64,000 nt of DNA from Pseudisothecium myosuroides (Eukaryota; Streptophyta; Bryopsida; Hypnales; Lembophyllaceae). Position 1 is the first letter of the stretch, and each line of letters begins with the position of its first letter. Positions 47,930 to 59,592 of this stretch are shown in pieces. The DNA lies in assembly GCA_951799445.1 (NCBI GenBank), contig OX637292.1, positions 17,673,296-17,737,295 on the forward strand, in the 5' to 3' direction. The notes below the pieces were generated by a model, which searched no databases, was not told where the DNA came from, and was given only the letters and a program-made list of their open reading frames with translations. Made by a program: the position numbers and the translations under genes.

Positions 47930-48960
47930 TAATCCTATTGACTTTGCAATTCTGTCACTTCTAGTGACTTTGCAATTTTACCTACTAACTTTGCAATTTG
48001 GATGTGATAGTTAATTCTACTGACTTTGCAATTCTGACATGACAAATAATCCTACTAACTTTGCAATTGATCATACTTTGCAATTGACCAACTTTGCAAT
48101 TAACCATACATGTGACAATTAATCCTCCTGACTTTGCAATTGACTCGTACATGCTAACTTGCAATTGATTGACTGACTTTGCAATTCGGACGTGACAATT
48201 AATCCTACTAACTTTGCAAATGATCAGTTAAACGTGTTGACTTTATAATTGACCGTACATGCTAACTTGCAATTGATCGACTTTGCAATTAACCGTACAT
48301 GATGCCAATTTATAGTTTAAAAAGAAATTCCATTTGCAATTTTGACTTTGCAATTGACCAACTTTGCAATTAACCATACATGTGACAATTAATCCTACTG
48401 ACTTTGCAATTGACTGTACATGCTAACTTTGCAATTCGGACGTGACAATTAATTCTACTGACTTTGCAATTGATCATATCTACTAACTTGCAATTGACCA
48501 TACATACTAACGTGGCTTTGCAATTTTGATGTGGTAGTTAATCCTATTGATTTTGCAATTTTGTCACACCTACTGACTTTGCAATTGACCACACATGCTA
48601 ACTTGCAACTGACAGACTTTGCAATTGATTGTACATGCTAACATGGCAATTTGTAGTTTAAAAAGAAATTCCATTTGCAATTCTAACGTGACAATTAATC
48701 CTACTGACTTTGCAATTGACCGTATATGCTAGCTTGCAATGATTGAACATGCTGATGTGGCAATTTGTAGTTTAAAAGAAATTTCATTTGCAATTCTGAC
48801 ATGACAGTTTATTCTATTGACTTTCCAATTGATTGTACATGTTAATGTGGCAATTTGTAGTTTAAAAAAATTCCATTTGCAACTCTGACGTGACAGTTGA
48901 TCCTATTGACTTTGCATTTGGCCGTACATGCTAATGTGGCAATTTGTAGTTAAAAAAAAA
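47930..48960 (+). repeat. About 1-kb irregular array of a TTTGCAATT-containing unit
   Basis: More than thirty occurrences of TTTGCAATT or CTTGCAATT, most in the form GACTTTGCAATTGACC followed by GTACATGCTAAC, mixed with GTGACAATTAATCCTACT and, in the second half, AATTTGTAGTTTAAAAA plus AATTCCATTTGCAA. Spacing is irregular (roughly 20-75 bp), so it is a higher-order mixture of three or four short modules and not a simple satellite. It lies inside the element 47,597-49,081. Confidence 0.88.
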
Positions 48961-49204
48961 TTCCATTGTCCAAATCAATAAAATTATACAATAGATTTGA
49001 ATGGAATTTTGACCAAAACAACAAAACCAAACAATAGTTTTTGATCTTGGTTTTGTTGTTTTGGTCATGGTTTTTTTAGTGGTGATTCTTGAATTTAGCT
49101 ACACCAATTTGTAATCATGTGTGTGAGAGACAATACTTTACCAAAAGTTAATTTATTTTGAACTAGGATTGCTTGAAAATTATTGTATTGTACCAATCTC
49201 TACA

Positions 49205-49442
49205 CACTACAAGAAACCCACATTTAAAGCAATATTAACTTAATTTTAGGAGACGGATTTTAGTAGACGTCCCAGAAAACAACTTATGTTTTTATGTTAA
49301 TAATAATATTCAATGTAACGTCTAGATGTTACATTGGACATTATTATTGATATAAAAACACTAGTTGTTTTCTCAGACGTCTACTAAAATCAGTCTCCTA
49401 AAATTAAGCTAACGTCACCTAAAACGCGAGTTTCTTATAGTG
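49205..49442. mobile_element. Palindromic CACTA MITE with perfect 3-bp target duplication
   Basis: 238 bp from CACTACAAGAAACCCAC to GAGTTTCTTATAGTG, flanked by ACA on both sides (49202-49204 and 49443-49445). The two halves are inverted copies over most of their length (TTTTAGGAGACGGATTTTAG and CTAAAATCAGTCTCCTAAAA). Non-coding. Confidence 0.9.
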
Positions 49443-51979
49443 ACAATATAGAATATTTGTGGCATATCAATTAAAAAAAAGCCAACTTTTTATTGTCTAT
49501 ATATACACAAACTCCATGCAAACCTAAAATTATTAAATTATTACAAGTTTGTTTTAACATATGAAGTTGTTGAGCAGAGTATCTTAGTAGTTGCAAAGTT
49601 CTATATTATTGACAAGAAAAATGATCTAACTTCAAAGTTTATGCCAAAAATACAAATTGGTTGACATGCATAGAAGAAAAAAAAATCATTTAGTGGATAT
49701 GAATTGAAGTAAGTTTAATCTTCTTTTGAGAATTGCATTGATGATAGAGTTCATCTGTGTGAATAAACATTTATGCTTGTTTTTTTAAAATCATATAGTT
49801 GATCTAGTTGCACATTAAATATTGGTTTCTTTTATGAAGAAGTTTTATAACTTTTTTTAATTAATAATCTACTCTATTTTTCCAATAATACAAAGCAATA
49901 GCTTGGTTATACTTTAGACTTCTAAAAAATTTTGAGGTTAAAAGATTGTCAAAAAAAAAAAAACTTGCAAGAAATGTACATATCTAAAATTTCTGTATTA
50001 GCAAAGTTTGGTTGAACATATGATATCATAACACCTACCAAGAAACTCAATAAATATACATAAATGGTCACACCACAATGTATAAAAATATGAAATAACA
50101 TTAACATAGACACTGAATTTGAAAGAAGAATATGCAATTATTAGGCCAAATTTCAACAAATATTTGTTGATTATCTTTGTAAATTCTTTTATAGCTTCCA
50201 AATGAAGAAAAACATTGTACAAAATAGCTAAAATTTATAGCTTCAAACCAAATTATTTGAATTGTATCACCCAAAAATGAAACATAATGGTTACACCAAA
50301 TAATAAGAAACGCATAAGCAAAAAGCTTTGTTGAAAATTAAAGTGCTCACCTACAATAACAAAGAGCCAATATCATTATTAACTATAGCAGGGTAGTAAT
50401 AATTAATTAATTCAAAGAGAGCTCTGACTAAACTTTTACCTTCACTTGTCTATAAACGGTTAGCAAGTCTATGCATACATGTCTCTACATGTAGTTAGAA
50501 ATGTACTAATCTAAAGAAGACTTCATGCCTTGGCATTGTTGAATCATATGAATTTGAAGTTGTTAATTTGCTTGAAGATTCCAAAATGGAAAATGTAGTT
50601 TTAGACTAGATATTTAAACATACAAAATATTAAACTATTTTTAAATATGATAACAACTACCCGAGCAACTACTACAATATAAAATAAATTGACCTACAAC
50701 TTCTTTGCAAAGTACTTCATTAAAATCCTTACTTGTGTATTTGAGATTGGATTTCTTGAAATTGCAACACCTCCTAAACAACGTTGCCATTGTTTACACA
50801 TTTGCCTTCTAGAGTTTTTGCTACATCTTAAATGAAATCTTAGAATGAGATAAAAATGATGACTATATAATCGATAAATTTTTTTCTTCAAATCTTAGCA
50901 AGCAAAAGCGCATGACTTTGAATTTGAATGAAAGTTAAAAACAAAATGCAAAAATTGTATATAAACAATGAAAGTTGAAAACACTAGACATCACAAAACT
51001 AATATATGAATTCATCGCTTCATGAAAATCATTTCATTCTTTTACTTCATTATGACTCTAAATGGATTGTTGATTGTACAAATAATGGTACAAATACTCA
51101 ACAAAATCAACTTATACAATTTAATTGTCAAATCAAGTACAAGTTAGTTTCATCAGTCATTGTCATGAAATATTAGATATTCTTTTTTAAAAATGGATTA
51201 CAAATGTAGTAAATTTTAGCACTGTGAATTTTTTGATAAAAAAAAACTGATTTTGACAATCAAATGACTTTTTTGTGCTTTGAAAAAAGTAACATAATAA
51301 ACCTTTCCAAGTTTAGTTTCTACTACACTTTAAAGTTTTGAATATTTCATTAAAATGAGTATTTAATTGTTGTATAATGTCATGAATTCTTAACTATGTT
51401 TTTAAATATATAATGGCAAAGAAGTTTAGTTTACATTATGATGTGCTATACTTCATTATATGCCTATGATGATAATTTAAGATTTTTATTACATAATGTA
51501 TTTGATTGAAGATTTATTCACTTTTTCCTTTAATATATAAATTTTCAAATTTCAAATCTTTAGAAAATATTTAATTTTATTGCTTAATATGTAGACGCTT
51601 GAATGTATCTTTTACTATTAAAAATACTAAAAAGCATCATATTTAAATAAATTACCAAGGATTAAGAAGTTTAGATATAGTGAAGAAATTTTGAAGGGTG
51701 ACTATATATCACAAACTTTGTCTTTTAATGGCTATAAATCTAGTGAAGGTTTGTTTTCTAGTGTATATCTAGGTCTTAAATGTGCAATAAGAATCCACCA
51801 TGCAATCTTTGTATACATTGCTTTTATATGTGTATATATATACACATGTTAAATTTTTTTTTTGAAGAATGCCACCCTAGGAAAGTTATTTAGAACTCCA
51901 AAATGCCTTGTCAGCCAATTTCAATATTATATCAATACATCTTTGCATAGATTGTGCAGATTTATTTTAGAGGCATTGC
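49443..51979. other. AT-rich intergenic stretch, nothing recognised
   Basis: Short open frames occur on both strands, but none has an ATG start with recognisable protein sequence. No repeat shared with the rest of the window was noticed. Confidence 0.45.
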
Positions 51980-53110
51980 CAAATCAGCTAAGCTGCCTAA
52001 GCAAATTTCTTCTTGTGCCAAATAAAAAATGTATTTCTCTCTTGTTGATTAAAGTCCCTTTATTTCAAAATGCACTTTTGCTTCAAACATGTTGTTTATT
52101 TGTACTTTGGATGATTGCAAGAAACGCCTATCCTATATTCCGTCACACATTCTATGTGAAAGTTGTTTTGTGCCATAAGGATTGCAAAAATGATTGAATG
52201 AATATGATATTTAGAAATTATCCCTATAGCAATAGAAAATGTACTTGAATTATTTCAATTTTTTAAAAATTAATTCAATATTTGAGATTGAATTTTGAAT
52301 ACATATCACACATACGGTTTTGGTGTTTTTTTAGTACTATCGAGTATCTTTTTTGAAGAATTATGGCATTAGATTTGGGAGTCTAGCTCTTCTAATACAA
52401 ATACACTTTCTCAAAAGAAGGATTTCGAAAAACATGTTACAAGTGTGTTTTGTATTGGCCATTTGGCCTAAGGTTTGTTATATTCAGATTGAATTTATGT
52501 TGAATTAAAAATGGTTTTCTAGCTCTAGCTTTGATCTTTTTTTTTCGGTCTAATTTGGCAACAATGGCCACTTTTAAAACAATATTTTCAAGTGCATTTT
52601 CTAGTTTAAAAAAATAAAAATGTGATAGTTTCATTTTTTAGCATAAATTGCAATCTAAGGTTCAAAATAATATTTCAAGGTACACAAAAAGACTCAATAG
52701 TACTGGTAAAGGCATGTAGCACCTCTAATCTGCCAATGTAGATTGGTTTTATGGAAAATTAAATATTTCCATTATCCTTGCAATCCAATGATGAACATCA
52801 CGTATTGTCAAAATAGTAGATTTGAAATCCAATTGACCATCTAGATTTCACATTCTATGCCTCCAATAGCACTAAAGGTGACTTGTAGTACAAACAATAC
52901 TAAAAAGCTGAAAATAAAAAACGCAATAAGTACTAAAAGTGATTTTTGCAATCACCCCTTTGTTTATAGATAAAACTAAATGCAAAAAGTTCTCAAATTT
53001 TGTGCTGATTACAAAAACAAATCTTTGATTAGTTTGTCTTCTTTGTAGTTACAATATTAAATTTGTTGCTCTAGTTGAAAATCTAGCTTTTTAGCATCAA
53101 CAACTCCATA
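51980..53110 (+). repeat. Diverged flank-module copy split by a TIR element
   Basis: The pieces at about 52,060-52,108 (TTGCTTCAAACATGTTG) and 52,958-53,110 (CAAAAAGTTCTCAAATTTTGTG, TTGTTGCTCTAGTTGAAAAT, AACAACTCCATAA) match 45,580-45,780 in the same orientation. The break between them is exactly the insertion 52,109-52,957. No gene follows this copy. Confidence 0.7.
52109..52957. mobile_element. 849-bp TIR element with 4-bp target duplication (GGGTGATTGCA family), copy 2
   Basis: Ends GGATGATTGCAAGAAACGCC and the complement of GGGTGATTGCAAAAATCAC; the right TIR has drifted. Flanked by CTTT (52105-52108 and 52958-52961). The related module copy at about 45,605-45,622 has a single CTTT at the same place, so the 4-bp duplication is supported by an empty site. 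Non-coding. Confidence 0.8.
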
Positions 53111-54945
53111 ATGTTATATTTTGCCTTTGAAAGTATTTGATTATTGATATATTTTATTCTACTATAAGAATTGCATTGTTGATTGTCAGATTTATATCAA
53201 CTTAAGATGTGAGGGAGCTCAAATTACACCAATAATACTTTATAGTAACCAGGCTACATTGTCCAACAACAGGCAAGTTGTAGGGCATTCAATAGTGATG
53301 TGCATTGAAACATCTCTTGTCATATGAGGGAACTAGATGAAGGTTATACTTTAATAGGACTTCTTCCCATATATATGACTTAAATGAGTCTAATCAATAA
53401 ATTCAAGTTATAATTGTAATGGTGGTTGATATGATAACTCACTTTTAGCTATTTTGAATTATTTTAAGCTATCATGGTGCTTGTATAATTGTATTTATAT
53501 TTTTATTATAGTTATTATGATCAAGCAGCTATGCTAATTATATTGTTATTATGGTGACTTTGCAAATGTAAGCACGTGACAACGTACTCCTTTAATTTGT
53601 TGTAAATCAAACATAAATGTATCCCAAGATTGAAAATTGTAAATATTCTAAAAATGCCTAAATAAAAAATTTCCATCCACTAATAGTTGCAAGTCGGGGG
53701 GGCTCTAATTGATATTTTTCTAACCCCACAATTTGTATTTCCTTTTTTCTAGGCTTACACATGTGATTACCCAGAAGGGTACAAGGTATACAAATGATAC
53801 TTTTTTTTTGCAAACAACATTGACAATTATTCTTTTGTTTATATTGATAATCTATAAATTTAAAAAGTTGTCTAACTGTATTCTTATGGTACAATGTCTT
53901 GATGCAAATCTCATGTACATATGTTACAAATGAAAGTTTATTTCTATGTTACCATATAGCAATTGCATATGTGGCAAAGATAGTTTGAGTAATGCACATT
54001 TGGCATTCCAATCAAGAACAGATGAGATTGAAGATGAAAGAGATATATGGCACCATGACAACTAATAACTTGCCACAAGGCAAATCCAAAAAAATAGCAA
54101 AATTTGGTCAATATACCCTGTAGAGGTAAGCTAATTTGATAAAATTTATAGAATTTTGTAAAACATTGGATTTTTAGTCTATAAAATCTAAGGCCCTTTA
54201 TATTTGTATTTAATTATTTACTTACAAATATGCAACCAATTTAATTGAAGTGATGATTTGTGTAGGTGAACCCATATTTGCAATAATAAGTCATTGCACA
54301 CAGCTATAGCCTTTACCTCTTTACTTGCTAATATAATTTTATTTGATATATTTTGTAGTGTATAGGATGTACAGTGGCGATGCAAGATTTTAAACTCATA
54401 TTTGGCAATTTATATTGACATTTTACACTAGATCGAGTGATATTGACATATTCAATTTTTTTATTGACATCATTAGAGAGATAGTTCCACTAGCCACTCC
54501 TTTTCAGCTTGATCTAAGGTAGGAGATTCAAAATTGAACCATATAAGCCTACCCAACTCATCAATGACTGTAATAGATATTTCAAGGAGTATGTCACTCA
54601 TTCCTAAATAGGGGACGCATTTAGAACCCGTTCTATTTAAGGGCCTCCTACCTTATATTTATTTCACAATTGTGATAAGTGTGGCTATCCATGTTTCAAG
54701 ATTCTAAGAAGTTCACAAGAAGTCTACTTTACATCAAATGCTTACTATGCAGGTTTTGAAAATAGAGCTATAATTAATGTAAGTGCTTATGTTTTGTTTG
54801 GTTGGATTCTATGATTTGAGAATCTTTGAATTTGAGTCTTTAAATTGTTTATAGATTGGTATTCTCTAGCACGTCAAAGCACTAAGCATACTTATGGAAG
54901 TCTTCTTCAAATGGAAACTATAATGAATAAGTCAATATTAGCAAC
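53111..54945. other. AT-rich intergenic stretch, nothing recognised
   Basis: No gene, RNA or element with definable ends was seen. Confidence 0.4.
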
Positions 54946-54949
54946 TTAA

Positions 54950-56925
54950 CCCCTAAAAAGACCAATGTTTCTTAGCGAGACCGTTATTCCTTAGAATTGG
55001 GCTCAAAAGCCTAATTATGATAAATAACTTGTTGCAAAAATGAACTTGAATTATAAATAAATAAATTTTTATAGGTTATGTTTTTATCTCGGGTTTTTAT
55101 CTACATGGAAAGCTTTGATTCATTCAATTTGGACTAATTAACGTTATAGAGCTTCATATTCTATGGGTAATTATACTATCTTTTTGAAAAAATAACATAT
55201 TAGATTTGTTTTTTAACTCAATTTTCACAATTTAAAAAAAGAGCCTACATGATTTGTTGTGTTTTTTAGAACAATTTCACCACTGAAATTATTGCATTTC
55301 AACTCCATTTTAGAGAAATTAACAATTTAGTTTTTACCAAAAATTTTACCAACTTTTACTTAACAATTTTTAACCCCTAAAGTTCTTTCATGTTTTGAAG
55401 CCCAAACAACTTCAAAATACTAGTCTACAAAGCAAGGTTAAAATCTTTATTTATATTTATTTTTCAGCAAATCCAACTGTAGGAGCTTCTAGTTAACTTG
55501 TTAAAGTATAGTCTCCTAAAATTTCAAAATAAAAAACCTTACCAACTGCAAGATCAAGATGCTTGGTTTCAAAAAGAAATATACTTCAAACTTTTCCCAA
55601 ATGGTTAGATTTTGTCTTTCAAACATTTTATACAAAAATGCCTTATGGTAGATCCTACAACTTGCAACTCTCCATAATATGTTGAAAAAACAAGTTGAGA
55701 ATATATATAAAGAATTTAAAAAGAAAATTACATTCATGCTTGAAAAAAATAGTAAGTAGATAGAAGTAGAAAATGATTCAAAATACTATATTGTTAAAAA
55801 TTTAGTTATGGAATTGAAAAATGTCAATCCCAATGGTTGTAATATTAGAAATATTAAATAGATTTTAAATTTTTGTTTTTGGAAAAAATATTTTATTTTG
55901 ATTTGCCTAGACTAGCTGGATTAGAAAAAAAACTATATTTCATGCAATAACTTTTTAACCTTGTAGTTAGAAATTATGAAAGTTGTTGGGCCTTAAAGTT
56001 ACTCCTGAACCACATGTTGTGTAGAAATTTCAAAGAAAAAAATAAAAATTCTATTTGTAATGAGCTGCCCAAAATTGCTATGTTGCCAAAAAAAACGAGC
56101 TTGGTCCTTTAGAATGAAAATGAAATATTATTTTTCCTAGAATGTCAATCTAAATCTTTACCATAATTTCCTTTAAACAATATGTTTACTATAAAAAATT
56201 TAACCCTTAAAAGACATTCTATGTAATTATTTGGACAACCTTCATTAGTTTTCTATGTTAGAGTACACCTTTCAAATATTTGATATTTTTTTATGTAGTA
56301 ATATACATCCTGAATTGAATTGAATTTATTCATAATTAAAAACATAAAAATGAAATTCATATGATTTTTTAAAATAATATTTTTGCAAAAAATATTGTAA
56401 ATACAAAAAAGCTTAAAATAGTATGAAATTTTTAGCAAAATTAGAGATAAACATTATAGTAAAATAAATGTATTCTTTGAGCTCACACTAAGAGAAATTT
56501 GATCAAAAAGCTATAAAGCCATGTATTTTAAGATTTCAAGCTGCTACCTTCAAAGTATCACAATAGTTACAATTTTTATAATTTTTATAAGTCTAAAATA
56601 AACAAAAATAAAAAGTAGATAATTGGAACTCCAATTTCTTAGACAAACTTCAAGGCATTTAAAATCAAGAACTATATGAAATTTATGATTGACCCCTTAA
56701 GCACATGTCAAAAAATCCCTATTTTCTTCAATTTAGATACAAATATCTCGCAATGTGTGTGGTAAAAGTTTCTTAAATTTCTTTCACACATTTTTACATC
56801 AGTACAGTATAAAATCCTACAATTAAGAATCAATTTGTATAAAAGTGTTTTGCTCTTTGAAATAGAAATAGTAGTTATGAGTGTTTTTTGATGAAAAAAA
56901 GGCCTTGAGATTGTAGGGCTTATAT
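54950..56925. mobile_element. Cluster of old, nested TTAA-family copies
   Basis: Three degraded left ends are visible: TTAACCCCTAAAAAGACC at 54,946, TTAACCCCTAAAGTTC at 55,370 and TTAACCCTTAAAAGAC at 56,200. Degraded right ends lie at about 56,100-56,115 (TTGGTCCTTTAGAATG) and 56,902-56,925 (CCTTGAGATTGTAGGG). The second copy appears inserted into the first, at the TTAACAATTTT motif of its interior, and lies in the opposite orientation. Exact limits cannot be set. Confidence 0.6.
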
Positions 56926-57240
56926 AGGAGGCTTTTGAATTGGTTAAAAATGTTATATATGCTTATCCAATTCGACACAAGACATAGTGGGTGGTTTTAT
57001 CTTAAAACTCCTATAGGTTAAAATTTGCAGCTAAGAGATTACAATCTTTAGAATCACTTGTGATATAGAAGGGAATATTAAGGTAATTTAACATTAAAAT
57101 GGCAACCCCACCTCCATGATCATTAGCTAAATGGTCTTATATGTTGGTAGGATGTTCTTACACAAATCTTGAAAGTCATTCATTGCATTGAGACACTTGT
57201 GTCTTCTACTGGGAAGGAGAAGTAAAAACTTTGGGTAGAG

Positions 57241-57285
57241 TGGTCCTTGATTGTCCTTGATTGTCCTTGTTTGCTCCTTGTTTGC
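57241..57285 (+). repeat. Short tandem TCCTTGATTG repeat
   Basis: Four diverged units of 11-12 bp (TCCTTGATTG, TCCTTGTTTGC). Simple local slippage. Confidence 0.75.
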
Positions 57286-57489
57286 CTATTAGAGGTCATT
57301 TTACCTTTTGAGAGAACAAACTTTCAATTATGGTGGAGATAGTCTACTCATCTTTGTGTAGATTATATTCTAAACTCCTATTTAAATACACAAGGTTAGA
57401 ATTCATGTCCAACCATTTCATCACCTTTGGTGAGAGTGCACTCTTACAAAAAGGGAGTTTCTATAGTTGCACTAGGTTGCTACTTCAAT

Positions 57490-59592
57490 GTTTAAATTGA
57501 GCTCATCTATCCATCACATCTTTAGTAGGGATTAAGACTAAATGTAGGAGTGAATCTTTAATTTTGGTTTTGAAAATGTTGCTGAACAAGAAAAATTTAA
57601 GCTATTTCATTATGATTTTTCGAGACTAGATTATAAAAAATTATTTTAAAAGGATTTGAAATATTTACCTTTTTTTAATTTCATTCCATTTTTATCATGA
57701 TAGTTTTCATGACTTTTAAGTGAAGAAAAGAAAAAATATGTTTAGATTAAGCCGTTGACTAGTGCATGAAAGTTTATCTTGAAAGGCTAAACAAATTATT
57801 TTGATTTCTACATATTTTGTGTGTATAGTATTCTTTCATCATTTAGATCCAAAGCAAGAGCTTAATACTACTATCAATGATGACTAATTAGATTTTGCAT
57901 TGTCTGAAAGATTATAGTCTTTGGAGTTTTTAAATTAGTAAATTTGAAATGTGAAAAATCTTATTTTGATATATAAATATACAAATTTATAAATTTGAAA
58001 TTTGTGAAAAACTTATTTTAATCTATAAATCTACAACTCTTAAAATTTAGTTTTTAAAAATCTTTCAATTTGTACCTATTTGATTTAATCCATCGTTTTG
58101 TTATTTGCTAAATTTTGATAGTTAAAATTTATAGATATATTATTTTAATTTATAAAAAATTAGATATATAAATATTTTGTAGTCTTAAGTTTTCAATATT
58201 TGAAATAAAGTTGAGTTCACTATCAAATTTTTGATATTTTAAATAGCAAATGATTTTTTAGAAGTTGGACCAAATCATCTAATTATTACTCACTTTTATT
58301 CATGGACCTAGGCTTAGGATGTACGTCCTTCCTTTAACTAGACCGGTATTGAGCACTAGTCAATATATACCTAGTCTATACTATTTTTTGCTAGTGTTTG
58401 TCTAGTGTTTATTTATGATTACAATTAAAGTGCTTTTAATTTCTTTTTTCTTAAAGTTATAAGATGATTTTTATATTATAGTACATTAGTTCATTTAAAA
58501 AAAATAAACTAAAGATTCTTAATGATGTTATGCACAATGCCAACATATACTTGTAAAAAAGAAATATTGAATTTAAAAAAAAAATTAGCTATTTATACTA
58601 ACTTTTGTACTAATTAATTGATTTAAAAACCTTACCAATCCTTATAAAATGTAAAAAGAAGTTCTTAAAGCAAGTCACAAAAGGTTCAAACCTTTCAAGG
58701 TTTTGAGAGGTTTCATTGTTCCAATTTAGGTGAAATTGAAATTTGGTGTGTGTATCAAGATTACATTAAAAAAACACTTAGTAGGTTAGTTTTGAAAGAT
58801 AGGTCTTAAAGGACAACTTTGAAAGATATTCTTGTATGTCGAAATCTATAACTTTCGCTTACGGTTATCTCACTTCGTTTTGGGCGCTATGCATTCTTCC
58901 TACAATCAAACCACGAAACACTTTGCTCCGCATTTAGGTCAATGTAGTCCCATTGTAAACCACCAGAAGTTTTAGTTGGCTTGCCGAACCGCGAGCGGAA
59001 GGATTGTCGCCCGCTTGTGAACAACTTGAGGTGCATAGTCCGATTAACTCGGAACCGCGGGAGGTTTGCAAATCCTTTCCAGTCCTTTCTATTGTCTTTT
59101 GAGTCTTAAAGTGGTCCCGTCTTTGATGTTTGCTTCAAAGGTATTGGTTATTTGTGCTTTGTTTTATAGCTAGAACTCACTCAGTGCGAAAAGTTCTCAA
59201 GTTTTATGCTAAGTTGTGTTAAGTTGCGTCGTTCTTAAGGTCTCCTTTACAATTAGTAGGTTTCACTTGTTTGCTCTAATTGAAAATGTAGTTGTAGAGA
59301 ACCAACAACTCCACAACAGTTTTGTAGCAACCCCTTAGAAACTACTTACTTAACAACAACTAGGGGTTGAAACTCCATAGCTTGCACCCGTGGAGTTGGA
59401 ACCATTGATTCCTACAAACACATGTGCAAGCTATGGAATTGTTGCTGCAAACCATCTCATTCCTACTAACCCTTCTCTCAACTCTCTCAATCTCAATCCC
59501 AAACCTTCGCAACCAACTGGCAAGTTTTGAATGTTCAAACCGTCCTAACCAAGCAACGCTAGGACTGTGCAGCAGGCGAACCAAGCCCGGCC
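57490..59592 (+). repeat. Flank module copy upstream of the intact E2 gene
   Basis: About 2.1 kb that matches, with indels, 44,200-45,942 in the same orientation and 1-740, 4545-4879 and 13,867-14,211 in the opposite orientation. It ends directly at the gene's start codon and so contains its promoter. It preserves the uninterrupted target of the outer LTR (about 58,998-59,040). Confidence 0.82.
59375..59436. repeat. 13-bp perfect inverted repeat in the gene's 5' flank
   Basis: CCATAGCTTGCAC (59375-59387) and GTGCAAGCTATGG (59424-59436) form a perfect stem with a 36-base loop. The loop and second arm are absent from the matching promoter of the pseudogene at 45.9 kb, so this is an insertion or an inverted duplication specific to the intact copy. 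Confidence 0.8.

Larger units (their letters stand above)
47597..49081. mobile_element. Non-autonomous CACTA-like element carrying a repeat array
   Basis: The left end TACTAGAAACTTGTGACC followed by AAAACAACAAAA is inverted at the right end (TTTTGTTGTTTTGG, TCATGGTTTTTTTAGTG), giving a roughly 30-bp TIR with a CACTA-type terminus on the right and one mismatch on the left. Both ends carry a subterminal hairpin of AACAACAAAA and TTTTGTTGTT. The interior holds a tRNA-like patch and the array at 47,930-48,960. No 3-bp target duplication was found, so limits are tentative. No transposase frame. Confidence 0.55.

Noticed and set aside
47930..48960. CRISPR-like array of short repeats
   Set aside because: Repeats are irregular in length and spacing, have no unique equal-length spacers, and the DNA is eukaryotic with no cas genes.
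51862..52197. 111-codon open frame
   Set aside because: Starts at a non-ATG codon and crosses the left border of the 52,109 element, so it is a chance fusion of two repeats.
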